A DNA stretch of 64,000 nt from Sycobia sp. Sy_11 (GCA_018907035.1 JACCIC010000022.1:825501-889500); one strand, 5' to 3'. Positions 1-12,853 are shown, numbered from the stretch's first letter. Numbers and translations: made by a program. Notes: a model not told the origin generated them from the letters alone.

Positions 1-467
1 TAAATTTGGCGGTGGGAGCAGTCAGATTATCCATTCCTACCAATAGTGTATTGATTTTTTTTTATTATCTATTATTAGTAATTTTTTATTTCAGATTCTA
101 TGGGGAGGATTATCAATAAGGAAAATCTGACTGTAATTATAATTATAATAGTATTATTTGCTACAAACTTCGAGATCGATAAAAATATTTGTTAGTTTAG
201 TTTACAGCAATCGATATACTTATAACTTTAATAAATAAACAAATAAATAAATAATACGTGAATAAGTAAATAAATAAATAAATAATAAATGAATAAGTAA
301 ATACATAAATACATAAATAAATAAATAAGTAAATAAATAAATAAATATATAGATGTATCTGCATAGTATATTGTGTATAGGGTGTCTTGATAATTCCGAC
401 ACCCCCGCTTGTCGCTCCCCTGTGCTACGCGATGATTTACTATTACCGTTTTACCCCACCCGTCAAG
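1..467. other. Intronic/upstream sequence, AAAT-rich
   Basis: AT-rich sequence left of the first recognisable exon, presumably the end of an upstream intron. It includes a tetranucleotide repeat tract at 230-346. A frame-1 stop (TGA at 433-435) shows that the coding frame of the next exon cannot extend left of about 436. Confidence 0.6.
230..346. repeat. (AAAT)n imperfect tetranucleotide tract
   Basis: About 117 bp of AAAT/AAAC/AAGT-type units with scattered substitutions. It generates spurious Tyr/Ile-rich ORFs on the minus strand. Confidence 0.9.
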
Positions 468-727
468 GCTCTTCGGCAATGGCCTCGATCGCCGTCCGCA
501 CGAGAGGCGCACGCCGGCCTCGTCGCCTGCCTCGGTCGCGGCGCTGCGCAGCTCAACGAGCGGCTCCCAATCGGGCGGCGGCGGACCGACGAGCATCGTC
601 CAGGCCTCGCCGGCCCCCCAGTCGCTGAGCCTCCAGGAGCTGACGGTGCGCACGATCACCATGACGAGGGAGCCGCCCGACTCGCACCACGGCTTCGGCA
701 TCTGCGTGAAGGGCGGCAAGGACGCAG
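468..727 (+). CDS. dysc: dysc/whirlin-like exon 1 of window: linker and start of PDZ1
   Basis: Codons are in frame 1 (for example CTG at 640). After a Ser/Gly/Ala-rich stretch (SSTSGSQSGGGGPTS) the exon reads LTVRTITMTREPP, then HHGFGICVKGGKDAG. This is the first strand and the carboxylate-binding loop (GFGI) of a PDZ domain. The donor is CAG|GTGAGC at 728, leaving one base of a split Gly codon. The next exon starts with the other two bases (GA), giving GGKDAGVGVYIS across the junction. The acceptor is uncertain: AAG ending at 467 after a pyrimidine-rich run is used here. CAG ending at 551 is the alternative, and both give the same phase. The upstream bound is the in-frame TGA at 433. A longer minus-strand ORF covers the same bases but is an antisense shadow. 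Confidence 0.8.
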
Positions 728-786
728 GTGAGCTTTTCGCCGATCGCCCCACCCCCTAACTACTTCACCACATTCCTTTATAATAA

Positions 787-791
<5 letters not shown>

Positions 792-831
<40 letters not shown>

Positions 832-838
832 GTACATA
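792..838. repeat. (AT)n microsatellite
   Basis: Pure alternating AT, about 47 bp. Confidence 0.95.
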
Positions 839-963
839 TACATATACAGAACTATACTGTTTTAATCGTTCGTCAAGTCATTGATACATTGATTGATTGA
901 TTGACTGATTGGCGGTACGGGGGTAAGGAATTTTTCGGAGAGGATTGCGACACGTGAGCTAAC

Positions 964-964
<1 letters not shown>

Positions 965-1018
<54 letters not shown>

Positions 1019-1019
1019 G
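965..1019. repeat. (TTA)n trinucleotide microsatellite
   Basis: About 18 perfect TTA units. Confidence 0.95.
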
Positions 1020-2765
1020 ACATGCGCAAGTGCATATAGATATTACATATCTATATATAATATGTATAGATACATCGTGTCCGACGACTAATTCCGAAAG
1101 GTTTTTTTACCGATCTCCGCAATACATTGTAAAGTTATTCGTTTGTTATTACAATTATCATTGCTCGGTTGAATTACTTTTTGTACATTGTACACTCTCG
1201 CTGAAAAGTGAAATGTGTTTGAAATATGTATCATTACTTTTTAGTCTAGTGTTTATTCATTGTATAATTATCGCTATGTAAAATCAATATTTTTCTTCTC
1301 AACGAGAGCTTTACTTATACGACATTGTTGCTTGAGTCGAATCATATATACATTTACTGAATTTGCGTGACTCGAAAAATTTGGAATACACAATACGCTT
1401 AACATTAAAAGCTTAAAAAAATAATTGAAAACACTGTAAAAAATGAATGATTTACTTTACATAATTTTCTGGCGCTAATGATTTCACTGTTGACAGCCAC
1501 CATTTTACATTTGTCCAGGTAAAGAAAGGCAGGAAAAGTCTTTGAAATTTTCATTTTATGAGGTTCCGGAAATTTTTTTTTTATATAGTCATTCTCAATG
1601 ATAAATTTTAACATAGTTTTTACGCAAAACTTTGAAAACACATAATTTATAAATCTATAATGATACTACATATACATTATGCCTTTCGTTTTGCTTCGAT
1701 CCCATTATTTCATAGTTAAACTTTTGAAATTGTTTTGCTTTAACACTTTGTTTATGTGTTTTAATTATGCGATTATATTAATCTGGATTGGCATCCATTA
1801 TGATTATAAATAGAATTTTTTATTAAAAAGGATCATATAAAAAATAACCAAAACGTCTGACAATAAAATATCGAAAAAATCCTTTTCTTTCATATTTCTA
1901 TTTGGATGATTATGACAACGTTGATCATTAGACGAGAAGCAGAATTAAATGATCATAGTATCGGCAGAATCAAAATCAATATTAGAGAATATTGACCAAT
2001 AAAAAACTAATTAAAAAAACCTAATTTATGTAAAAATCTATTTGTGGCATTAAACTATCTACGCTGTTCCTAGGAACTGTTCCAAATTTTCCGAAGACCG
2101 TTGCTATTATAATCGATGTACATGTAACCAATATAATATTACCACTGAACATTGAGCAAAGAATAAAATAGAGTTTGACTGCGTTTGTATTTCTTGTCTG
2201 TTTGGCTGAACCAGATGTGCAGTCAGGTAACTCTCATCATAGTCCCCGTGCAAATTAAGCGAATGAACCTGTCTGAAATGAACGCATATAGCAAAACGAG
2301 AGCAACAAAGATGTAAAATAAACGATACATCGATACATTGCAAGCCCGCAGGTATATCTTATAGTCCAGAACGGGAAGCGCACGGCGCGTAACAGTAAAA
2401 TAATATACGTATATAACGTACATACGACACGAGAAAATAAGAGACTTTGCGCCTATAGGCCAAGCTTAATTATATTACGTTTCATGATTATGTCGATTGT
2501 GCGCACAATAACCGACAGCCCGGGGATTGCAATGATATCGTCGATTATTTTATTATGGCACTTGCAATTACTACATATGTAGATGTTTTTATTTTGTACA
2601 TGCGCATGGATATGTATAAAATCCAATAATTCAGTAAAAATACACAGTTCACCCCTTTCGCATGAAAATACCTCAATCATATGTATTTTTACTATGTATA
2701 TCTAGGATGAACAGGGGTGTATTATAGCACTGATGGTGACAAGTGTTTTCGCGTGCATGCTATCG

Positions 2766-2768
<3 letters not shown>

Positions 2769-2817
<49 letters not shown>

Positions 2818-3039
2818 GTACACATACATAGTGTACATATACATAGTGCGCACCTCTGACGGTGATTTTCCATATAAGTCAAGTGGATGCTATCGCGAAA
2901 GAAAGCTGAATAATAGGGATGGTCGTACACATTTGTAAGGTTCAAGATTTTATCGCGGTATCATCGTTTCGGTCGCTTTATAATTGTCTAGATTATACGC
3001 GGAACGCCGACTAGTGCGCGGGCGATATTTCTGTGGTGG

Positions 3040-3089
<50 letters not shown>
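2769..3089. repeat. Two (AT)n microsatellites bracketing 230 bp
   Basis: (AT)n at 2769-2811 and 3042-3089, separated by unique sequence. The first grades into TACATA/GTACAC repeats at 2811-2845. Confidence 0.9.
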
Positions 3090-3093
<4 letters not shown>

Positions 3094-3550
3094 TGTTAAT
3101 ATTAGGACTTTTATACGTTGTATATTCGGTCGCTCATTTCGAACATATATAACGTGATGACTAGGAACTCTAAAATATATAAAGTTCCGATATCGTTCTA
3201 TACGTCTACAAACAAAAACAGAATACTTCCAATTGTTCGTCTCCAATTTCTCTGAAATCAGATGTATATGCTATAGTTTATAATGATATATTTTCTAGTT
3301 GATCAAAAAATAAGAAAAACTTGTTAATTTTGTTCAGCGATAAATATGTTCAGGGAGTGATAACAGCCTCAAACGTATTTTCAAAGTGACTTTTTGTCCA
3401 ATTCTACTTCAAATAGCTGCTCTATTAGACGAATTTGAATGTGTAAAAGCTGTCTTAAAAATATTTAAAAAGAAATCTATTTTGTATGGAGCTGTGCCAT
3501 TCGCCCATTCAAACGATTTTGGATCAGATGCAAAAGAACGCCTGTATATA

Positions 3551-4601
3551 TTAGATGTATACGTAAGTTTTCAGCGTTTATTCCAAAATGTGATTTTTTG
3601 TTATAATAATATGGTTTCATATCCTTCATTCAAAGTGTCGTCCATCGAATGCTATAACCTTTCCCATTTATCTGACAATTTAGGAATTGCGCACCAAAAA
3701 AGTTTCTCATCTTTCGAGCTCAAGAACGTATCTAGTCAATTTTGGATTTCCTCTACTGAAATTAAGCGTATACCCGTAAAAGCGTTCTGCATTGATGGAA
3801 ACAAGTGGTAGTCAGATGGTACAATGTCTGGACTGTAAGATGACTGGGGCAGATTTCCCTATCCACTAATCTTCAATATTTTTTACGAAAACCGCAAGTT
3901 ATGGCCGAACGTGATCGTGATGAAAAATGATGGACTCTTGCCTGGTCTCATATTCTGGCCGTTTTTCTTGTAAAGCTCGTTGCTTCCAGCAAATAAGTTG
4001 TGTTTCACACAATGGTCCTTTGATGGTTTGACCATTTGAATATTTCGTTTTGGCGTCGATTGAGCAGCTCGCCAGACTTTTTATACGATTTTCAGCGTTT
4101 TGGGCTATCATAATCATTGATTTATTTTTATACCACTGCAGCAACATTTTGGACATCCAAAATCGCCGTTCGATGTCTCTCAGCTTCAAGTCGTACGACA
4201 CCCAGTTTCCAATTTTTTGAATGAATCCCAGTGCTTTTAGGCGCAGGGGAAACAGCTTGCTTCTTGACGTCCAATGATACAGCCAATTTTTCTTGAATCC
4301 GAAATGGATCCTCATCCAGCAAAACGTCTAATTTCTCGGCTTCAAAACTTTTCGGTTTTCTGGAGCGGTCCTTGTCTTTAACTTCAAAATTACCACTTTT
4401 CAAACGTTTGAGTCACTCGCGGACACATCGATCCATCAATACATTCCGCCCCATAAGTTTCCGAAAACAAACGATAGACCTGAACCGAATTTTTTCTTCT
4501 ATTAAAGAATAGAATCAGCACATGGGGTCTGGCATTTCTGCCCGGGATTTACTGGTGACGCTATCTTTTGCCAAATGTTGGAAAATTACTTGTACATCCA
4601 A
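3551..4601 (-). mobile_element. Degraded mariner (DD34D) transposon, internally deleted
   Basis: The ends match as inverted repeats. Reading inward, the left end at 3551 is TTAGATGTATACGTAAGTTT and the right end (complement, from 4601) is TTGGATGTACAAGTAATTTT, 15 of 20 identical. Each is flanked by TA (3549-3550 and 4602-4603), the mariner target duplication. The total of about 1.05 kb is shorter than the usual roughly 1.3 kb. The minus strand between them encodes broken mariner transposase. The element sits in intron 1, opposite to the host gene. Deletion of the middle plus stops makes it certainly non-autonomous. Confidence 0.88.
3626..4403 (-). pseudogene. Mariner transposase remnant
   Basis: Minus-strand fragments in several frames follow the mariner order. 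First comes the DNA-binding part (FEVKDKDRSRKPKSFE, LLDEDPFRIQEKLA), then the linker GNWVSYDLKLRDIERRF. Next are EKRPEYE and HHDHVRP, the site of the second catalytic Asp, then SPDIVPSDYHLF with the third Asp, and finally the C-terminus SSKDEKLF near 3680. The segment that should carry the first Asp is missing or unrecognisable, which matches the short element. A TGA replaces a conserved Trp after VEEIQN. A one-base loss shifts frame after KWER, before the IAFDGRHFE ending (TGA at 3626-3628). It is dead. Confidence 0.88.
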
Positions 4602-6439
4602 TATATTTAAAGTTATATTTAAATTTTATGTGAACTTCATTTAATTGAACTAAATAGTAACTGCGTAGTTTCTGGTAGTATATTTAAAAAACATACTTTT
4701 CTTAGTTTTGAAGTAGTTTTCAGTTTTTTAAAAAAGGACTGGTTATGTTTTTCTTTCTTTTTTTACTTAATAAACGGCGATATATCTATTGTAGTTTTCA
4801 GTAAAATCGAAAATGGGGAATGCGCTATCGTAATCCAATTAATAAAACAGCAACGCTCGATGAATAAGAAGGAATTGGTAAAAATTTTATATAATTATGA
4901 AAATTCTCTCTAATGGACTCGTTACGACGATATAAATATAACTATATGCCTACGTAATAGGCACTACATATAACTTTTAATGAACAGGCGCAAGTTTTAA
5001 TTAGCATTAGTAGAGATTCACGTTGATCGTCGCGAAGTCGTTATATTGTCAAATCCGCCCGATACAGTTTAAAAAAATTAATTTTCTCGAGTCTCCAGCC
5101 GATCGATTGTTGTCCCTATGAATTTCAGCGTGCAGGAGCCTATGGCTGAGCGCGCAGCCTTAGCATTACATGTATATACGTGAAACACTGATTAGGGGTG
5201 CAATAGAGAACGGGACGCCGTCTCCGTATATGCATACCGAGTGTTCCACTTACAACTGCAACGACTCGTTAGTGATGTTCGGTAAAAAAAAATATTGACA
5301 CCGACCACGATCGTCGATAAACCAGCTTTCCGACGCTATAAAATACGACAGTCTATGAACCTGATTGGTTATGAATTAAATAAGTAAACGTTAAACTCGC
5401 GAAAATTAGAGTAGAAAGCAGCTTTGTCAATATTTTTTGATTGTTCATTCGCCATTCGAGAGTTAAGAAAAAAAAAAAAGAGGAACAGACACGCATGCAC
5501 AGAAAACACAAAACGCTAAACCAAACTGCCTTTTTTCCCTAGGAATCACTTGCGTTGCGGTGGCTTTTACATTGACGCTTTTTAGATGATTAATCGGAAT
5601 CATAACTATCGCAATGCCTGCATAATATCACGCATGAAAAGTTACGCTCAGCATTGATTCACTCGCATCTTCGCGTTTTCGCTTCTCCGTACATCAGGGG
5701 CGTCCTGTGCGTCAAGATTTACTTCGCGCAATTTCAATGTTTCGCAAAAAGGTGAAATTTTTTGAAAATTTAGAAATTTTTATTTAATTACTAAATTTAT
5801 AATTTATATGTAGAGATGCTTTTGCAAGATCTGCGCGTAATAGGTTGAAGTTGATCAGTAAATCATATATCTGTAAACAAGGTTTTGGGAACGGTATAAT
5901 TTATTCGATACAGAAGGTAGATTTTAAGACCAAGACAAAATTAAAATAAATTAACAGAAATTGAAATACAATTCATGTCGATTCTTCCTTTCTCGGTCTG
6001 TAATGTAATATTTCCATTTTCAAAATTGGAAGATTTGGATTTTTTGTTTTTGAATTTCTTCAACACTAATAACACGTTTATTTATCGATGAATAATAATG
6101 TTATTTTATACTAAAAATTCCTTCGTATCAGTGCGCTTTTATCCCTAACAATATCTATATGTATGACATAATCGATGCTCGCTTTTTAGTTAATACTTAA
6201 TTTTTTTCTCTACTTCCTAATAACTCAAAAGTCACGAAACAGTAACGATGCAAATTTTTTTAGATCTTAAGTAAACCTCAGTTCAGTTTAAAAACAGTTC
6301 AGCTTTAAAATACGACGTACTTGTACGACGGACGCCCACGAAATGTAGATTTATGCAATGGTGCACGTTGAAAAATGTATGCATAAATGTTAATGATCCT
6401 AGTGGTCTTCTTGAATTTTTTTCTTTTATTTAATTTACT

Positions 6440-6459
6440 GTCTCTCTGTGTCTCTCTCC

Positions 6460-6509
<50 letters not shown>
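6440..6509. repeat. (CT)n microsatellite just upstream of exon 2
   Basis: CT repeat with a few interruptions, about 85 bp before the exon 2 acceptor on the sense strand. It could act as extra polypyrimidine sequence. Confidence 0.9.
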
Positions 6510-6515
<6 letters not shown>

Positions 6516-6594
6516 CTCTTCCACCTCACTTTTTTCTTCTATCGCGCGATTTTTCGCATTTTACGGAACTAACGTTAAAATGCGCTTTTCCCAG

Positions 6595-6725
6595 GAGTGG
6601 GAGTCTACATTTCGCGGGTAGAGGAGGGCTCGGTGGCCGAGCGCGCCGGACTTCGACCGGGTGACACAATCTTGGAAGTGAACGGGACGCCCTTTCGAGC
6701 GGTGACCCACGAGGAAGCCCTTAAA
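6595..6725 (+). CDS. dysc: dysc/whirlin-like exon 2: core of PDZ1
   Basis: The exon follows CCCAG and completes the split Gly codon from exon 1. It then reads VGVYISRVEEGSVAERAGL, RPGDTILEVNGTPF and RAVTHEEALK. These are PDZ strand C, the helix A region, the Gly-Asp-x-Ile-Leu-x-Val-Asn-Gly core and the start of helix B with its peptide-contacting His. It ends in AAA|GTAAGT with phase 0, a near-consensus donor. The spacing of the PDZ elements matches canonical whirlin PDZ domains, so no residues seem lost. Reading through into the intron gives a short unrelated tail, which is not taken as coding. Confidence 0.93.
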
Positions 6726-7773
6726 GTAAGTGCAAATATTTCATCTGTTTTCTTCCCTTTGCAACTTTTATGCATTCCATATTTTATTGCAATTCCATAT
6801 TTCACTATTCATAAACAGGTATTGAAATGTCATATGCATTTTATGTTAGAATTATAATTTGTAAGCGCGTGTGAAAGAAAACTGTATGCAGCGTTTTTCG
6901 TTTGGAAATGAAACGGATTGCATAGATCTGTACCTCACACTTGGTATAAAATATACGAAAGCGTTAATGTGTTAATAAAATGTGCATAATGCAACAATAA
7001 CGCTTAACTTTAGACTTACAAGTGAATTTTACAAAAGACCGCAAGCTAGAATCTTCATTGCCTTTAATTTCATTAATTAAAGTTTTATTTTGTCTTTTAT
7101 TTGTTTATGATTCTGTACATTTACACATCTCTGTATATAATAAGAAAAAATGAAAAATGTCTGAGTATACGTTTTATATTATATACAAAACTAGCTTTCA
7201 ACTTGGATTTGCCCGACATATTATTCAGATCAACTAATTCAAAAGCTCAATGATATTTTATACGTCTAATTTAGTACATTAATTATTACAATATTAATAA
7301 AAAAATGTTAACGTGTCTTTTATCACCTTCATAGGCCTGAAATGGAATAAATTTTAAAAATTCGATAAATTGCGTAAGGATGCAGAAATTTTTTCATTAG
7401 AGAAAGAGTAAACTAATGGATTATAAAAAGAGATTTTATCCATAGACCTATATTCAAACATTTTCTTATACTAATTTCCAAGCTACTTTATTTTAATGGT
7501 TTTTCATAATCAATATCTTTTGTTTTTCGAAATGTTTGATAAATAATTAAGCAGTAAATTATACCGCAGAATTTGTCAAGCAGAGATTGACCTTATGCTT
7601 ATTTAATGGTCATAGGAACAAAAATAATAATTCGAGAAATTTCTTATGGAAGAGACCTGCATTTTTGTTATAAATGTAGTGCATATTTCGTAATATGTAT
7701 TGCGATCTTCAAAATTATAAAGACCTAAAAACCCGCGATTAAGAAACAGATAGATTACAAGGGCGTATGAAAC

Positions 7774-7776
<3 letters not shown>

Positions 7777-7836
<60 letters not shown>
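7777..7836. repeat. (GA)n microsatellite
   Basis: About 30 GA units on the + strand. Confidence 0.95.
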
Positions 7837-7838
<2 letters not shown>

Positions 7839-8139
7839 AAGAGAGGAAATGAAAACAATGTTTGAAATTGATAAATGTAAATTTATGAAATTGGATAAAA
7901 GAAAAATAAAGATTGATATCGCATTTATTATGCTCGAATATACTTTAAAAATATTTTTACTATAATTCTAAAACTTACAACATTTTATTTCTTAATACTG
8001 TCTGATTAATATTATTTTATCGCGATTTCCGTTCAGCAATTTTCATCTTCGATATTTACGAAACAAAAACACCAGAAACCTCGAAAGTTTTCTTTCGACA
8101 AAATTTTAGAGCTATAATTTTTTTTCTCTCCCGCTCGGC

Positions 8140-8556
8140 TACGCTCATTTACATGGCGAACAATGCGAGAGTCGGTCGACGACTCGCGGCGGTGAAAACG
8201 CAAGAAGGAAACTGTGTACGGGCAGCGTTTGCCGGAAATGTCGAGAAAAATGAAAGGGCGCGAGAAAGAAAGCTCGCGTAAAGCGAACGGAGAGCGGAAC
8301 GGCAAAGCGCGCGGAGTCGAGGAATACCGCCGAGCGCGAGCGCGCATCGGCGTTGATGGGGCGGTGAACAGGAGCGGACGAGAGTATCTGCCAGGTGGAG
8401 AGACAGCGAGAAGGACGGTGGGGGGGGGGGGAAGGATGAGTAAGAGAGACGGAGCGAAAAGCCGCACGGTATGAATGCTTAAAGCCCGGGGGGTAATCTT
8501 TTGATATAAAGGCCTTTTGGCGCAGGTATCTGCCGGGTCTGTACTTTTCTGCGTGT

Positions 8557-8604
<48 letters not shown>

Positions 8605-8700
8605 TCTCTATCTCTCTCTCGCTACTCCTACGCTCCATAATACGCGGTTACGGACAAAAGCTCTCACCGGCAATGGACCCCATTGGGGGTATCGGGTTGC
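8140..8700. promoter_or_regulatory. GC-rich intronic patch with (CT)n tract, possible regulatory region
   Basis: CpG-containing sequence (8140-8500), including a run of 10 G, in strongly AT-rich surroundings, followed by a (CT)n tract at 8558-8620. ORFs on both strands are compositional: Arg/Ser-rich, with no family resemblance. The regulatory reading is inference from composition only. Confidence 0.3.
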
Positions 8701-8780
8701 TTAATAGGAATACAAACGCAGTCTGTACAGTAGTATCGCAACGACCGAATGTGGAATGTAGAATTGTTGAATCCTTCTTG

Positions 8781-8785
8781 TCTCC

Positions 8786-8868
<83 letters not shown>
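8781..8868. repeat. Compound (CT)n(AT)n microsatellite
   Basis: CT repeat to about 8835, passing directly into an AT repeat. Confidence 0.95.
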
Positions 8869-8869
<1 letters not shown>

Positions 8870-10104
8870 TCACTACCCTTATACCTTTCATTTTCTTAAT
8901 ATTTCTCAATTGAAATGAAAGATAAAATCCTTCTTTTTAGAAAATGCTGGAATTCTTACTCAATTATCGAAGAGAATTTGTTGAATTTTGGTTATTTATT
9001 AGTTTAAATAAAAATATTTTGATTTCATATGCATGTAAAAGTCTGTACTTTCAGAAATAATACTTGTTTAGGATAATGTATATTCAAGCAACTATTATCT
9101 TTGTGCGATTCTCATTTTTGTCCATCTACGTACATCCTTACTTCTAAAATTTTAATAGTTTAGCGACGCCGATTTGTACAGATGTACAATGCGGCTTTTT
9201 CCATTTCTCTCCAATCTTGAACGAGACGGCATTGAATGTTTATTGTGAATTTGAAATGCAAGAATATAAAATAATTGAAAGTATGTAATTGAATTCTATA
9301 ATTCGATAGCTTTTACTTCACTGTCGAAATAATTTTGTACACCAAAGAAATAGGCGTCATAAGTGACTTTACTAGTAAGATTTTTTCATTCGCTTTAATA
9401 AATTATTTATCTTAAGTTGACAACGTGGACAAAAAAAGAATTCTATCTTTATAGAATTTCTCATACGTTATTTGTGTAGTACGCATAGTTTTCATATGAA
9501 TCGCGCTCAGAATAACTCTGTATGAGATAATCAACGGAATTCGAACAGTTGATTTATGATAAAACTCACTTTTACCAAGACCTTTCGAAATTTAGGGTAT
9601 AAATTATGTAATTTTATCTCTGTCGAGTTAACGTGTACAAACATTTTTCGACTTTTAATTATTGATCAAAATGTATTCAAATAGATGTTTGTGATTTATA
9701 TATTTGAAAAAAGTAAGTTCATGATTATTGTTAAAAAGAACAGAAATATGGGACATTTTTTATTACGAAAACAACCACTTTTGTTCAATAATAAGAACAA
9801 CGCAAAAGAGTCTTCAGAAAGTCATGTTGTAGGTATAAACGTGTATTTTTTATTAATGTGTGATCATTTAACAGAAACCGAAATGGATTACTATTTAAGA
9901 ATCAAACACAAACAGCAAAGTATTAAATTGTTTTTCAAATATTTTTAATACATGCTTAATAAATCAAAATATATTATATAACAAAGTTTACACACATCTT
10001 ATCATCGATTTTTACATTTGTACTACATCCATTAACGTTTCGATAGAATTTCTTGTCGGTCCTCTACATTATTCCAATTAATTTCATGAAAATAATACAT
10101 TGAT

Positions 10105-10285
10105 TAATATTATTTAATTATAATTATTATTATTATTATTTAATTATAATAATAATTATTATTATTATTTAATTATAATAATTATTATTATTATTTCATT
10201 ATAATAATTATTATTATTTCATTATAATTATTATTATTTTATTAATATTATTAATATTAATATTATTTTATTAATATTATTTTTA
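10105..10285. repeat. Tandem AT-only minisatellite (ATT/AATTATAATA units)
   Basis: Successive imperfect copies of a roughly 20-32 bp unit built from TTTAATTATAATAATTATTA. The copies become shorter toward the right, with TTTCATTATAA variants in the later ones. Confidence 0.85.
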
Positions 10286-10569
10286 TATTTGCTCATTCTA
10301 TCTGTTAGTTCTCGTTTTGATTTACTTGTATAAATAGGGTCAGAATCAGGAATGTTTCGTGAATGTTTTTAAAATTATTAGTCAGACGCAATGGATTGAC
10401 GATCAACCTCTTGCAAAGCACTCATCCAGAAGGAATTATAATAAATATATAGAGTTACTGATAAATTTGATAACTCATCTGAACAAAAGTCGGTCAACAT
10501 CTCGATTCGTCTCGCGTATATACCCGCGCTTTTCATACCTCACCTCCTCGCGTCTATGTATGCGTATAT

Positions 10570-10970
10570 ATTATATATAGTTTTCGATTTCCATCGGCGA
10601 CCATCCCGAGCGTCGACGGGACGCCGCCGGTGCGCGGGAGAAATCGCGGACGCGGGCCCGCGACAGAAAGTCCGGACGCGGATAAGATCGAGACGTTTCG
10701 AGGGGCCGATGGGGGGGGGCGGACAGATCGAAGGAGCGGCGCGGCGGCGACGATTGGCGGGTGGATATCGCGCGCGAGCCCGGACGTAATGGGCCGCGAG
10801 ACGGACGCGCCGATGGTTTATGGAGACAGATGTCGCCGTAAAGTCAGGCGGAGACGTGGGCCATTGCTCCTGTGGCGTCGTCGCTCTCGTATCGATTCGT
10901 CGTCCGTATGCGCTCACGCACGCACGCGGCCGATATTTCTTTTTCGCTCATCCTAGAATACGCGTCAGGA
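10570..10970. promoter_or_regulatory. GC/CpG-rich intronic island, possible alternative promoter or enhancer
   Basis: About 400 bp rich in CG dinucleotides in an otherwise AT-rich intron, with sharp edges and a G9 run near 10710. It is open on both strands for 77-125 codons, but these ORFs are Arg/Ala/Gly-rich and lack splice sites that join the gene, so I do not call a CDS. Function is inferred from composition. Confidence 0.3.
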
Positions 10971-11959
10971 CAAAAATCGCATTGTCACCGAGGACGAATC
11001 CATCTTATTATTTTTTTTTTTTAAACGGCGTGAAATTTCTCGTGAAGCTTCGTCAGAAGAAGGGGGCTTCGTTCGTAAAAAGTTTATTAATTTTACTTGC
11101 TTTATGCGATGCATTGCTTTGATTTAAATTCGTGATGAGAAATATTTTGTACGTATAGTATACTATAAAAACAAATCTTTGACAGCGATTGGAGAGGGAA
11201 AAAATATTGGAAGAGTGGTCGATACTTTGATGAAATTCCGAGAGCTTCGGGATATAACGATATCTATGAAATAACTACAAACACAGCTGAATAAAAACAA
11301 AATTTAAGAGTTGTTCGTTTCGTCAATAGTTCTTTTCACCGGACCAAATTCCAAGGGCAAACGATTTGTTAGGACAAGAATGGATGGCGAAACGAGTCAG
11401 ATGTTTTTCGTTGTAAAAACAATTAGTACTTTATACATTTAAGAACTTTTGAAGACTACAATTCTTGTTGTACGATCTATGATACTTTTACTATCTATGA
11501 TATTTTTATATGGTCTAAAAGTATGATACTTTTTCATTCTACTCTTACAAATTTTATGGATGTATTAAATAACAACTTTACAACAATCGTAAGAATTAAA
11601 GATTCATAAGGATTTTACAATATTTCTAAAAATTCACAAATCACAAATCACATACATCTCAAAAATTCACAAATCATATACATGTCAAGCACTGCAAAAA
11701 TGATTATTTTAATTTTCTCATATTTATTCAAGAAAAAACAATCGCTTTGTGACGCGTTATTTACGTAATGCCATATAGCATTGTCAAATGTCGATAATCC
11801 CTACCGAGAAATTTTTCTGTAAATATGCTTAGAGCTAAAACGTGACTGTATATTATATACACACCTACATATATAGGGCGCAAAAAAATATCAGACCACG
11901 GTAAGAGCGTATCCGCCCATCCAACAATAAGGGGAAAGAATACAATCGGTGACGGATGT

Positions 11960-12800
11960 AAATAGAACGCGAGGACTCTGTGGCGAAGGGAGCGGAGGAG
12001 ATGAGGGAAATCCGAGACGCGCGCTCGCAACTTCTAAACTAATATCGAGTGGGTGATGTATATAAGGTTGAGAAGGATAAAAATAAGCATCGCGGCGGTC
12101 TCTCCCTCCCCGCCACCGCGATCGAAGTCGGGCGGCGCCAGCCGTCCTGGCGTCATGGCAGGAGCCCCGTCATTTATTTTTCCTACATAATTCAGGAGCA
12201 GCATCGGCATTGGCCGAGCGTTTCCTCGTCGTGGTCGCATCTCTCTCTCTCTCTCTCTCGCTCCGACTGATACCCGCTCCCTTGCCCTGCGCGTCTTCTT
12301 CGCCCGAGACGAAACGCTGCTCCCGCGCGTCGGGCGTCGCGGCGCACCGCTGCCGGGGACGTAGATCGATTCGAGATGATCCCCGCGAATATGGGGCGTC
12401 AGTGGCGTGTCTCCGGCGCTGCGGAAGGTAGGGGGTCGATAGCGCGCGCACACACACAGACACACACACACACACAGCGCCCAAAAGAACAACGGGAGCG
12501 ACGAGAGGAGAGCCAGTGCAATAAGAAAAGCGCGGTCGGTCGGCCGCTGGCCAGCTCTCGCCGGGCTCGCGGAGCGTCTTACCGAACTCGCGCTCGTTCT
12601 ACTGGCGCTCACCTCACCGCGGCGCACTTCCGCTCGCGCTGGTTTATTTTGCCGGTCGCCGAGCACCAAGACAGGACCAGCGGCATAATGGACTCAAGGA
12701 GGCCGGATCCCCGCGTTCTGCTCTTCCTCCGAGGACAAAGGGTCTTTATATTGTTGAAACTTTGGCTAGCTCGCTGCGCGCAAGTATACAGTTACGGGCA
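11960..12800. promoter_or_regulatory. GC-rich intronic patch with (CT)n and (CA)n
   Basis: CpG-containing sequence with a short (CT)n at 12240-12260 and a (CA)n at 12449-12476. Several overlapping ORFs of 73-211 codons exist on both strands. All are Arg/Ser-rich and run through the microsatellites, so they are treated as compositional. Possible regulatory or alternative first-exon region. Confidence 0.3.
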
Positions 12801-12817
12801 CAGGCTGTCCAATTACG

Positions 12818-12819
12818 TG

Positions 12820-12853
<34 letters not shown>

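Larger units (their letters stand above)
728..6594 (+). other. Intron 1 (5.87 kb)
   Basis: GT-AG intron in phase 1 (GTGAGC donor; TTTTCCCAG acceptor after a (CT)n tract at 6440-6509). It contains (AT)n tracts (792-838, 2769-2811, 3042-3089), a (TTA)n tract (965-1019) and a degraded mariner (3551-4601). From 4602 to 6430 I see only unremarkable AT-rich sequence. Confidence 0.8.

Noticed and set aside
228..752. 174-codon minus-strand ORF
   Set aside because: It is the antisense shadow of the PDZ1 exon at its right part and runs through the AAAT repeat as Tyr/Ile codons. The plus-strand frame gives real PDZ sequence.
3386..3811. 141-codon plus-strand ORF
   Set aside because: Its right half is antisense to the mariner transposase remnant and its left half is AT-rich with no recognisable motif.
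9685..9948. 87-codon plus-strand ORF
   Set aside because: AT-ending codons throughout, no motif, no splice context. Expected by chance in AT-rich intron.
10540..10956. Overlapping 73-125 codon ORFs on both strands in a GC-rich patch
   Set aside because: Arg/Ala/Gly-rich on both strands, explained by CpG-rich composition. No splice sites connect them to the gene and no family resemblance.
12034..12669. 211-codon minus-strand ORF
   Set aside because: Runs through the (CA)n and (CT)n repeats and is Arg/Ser-rich. Competing ORFs of similar quality exist on the other strand.
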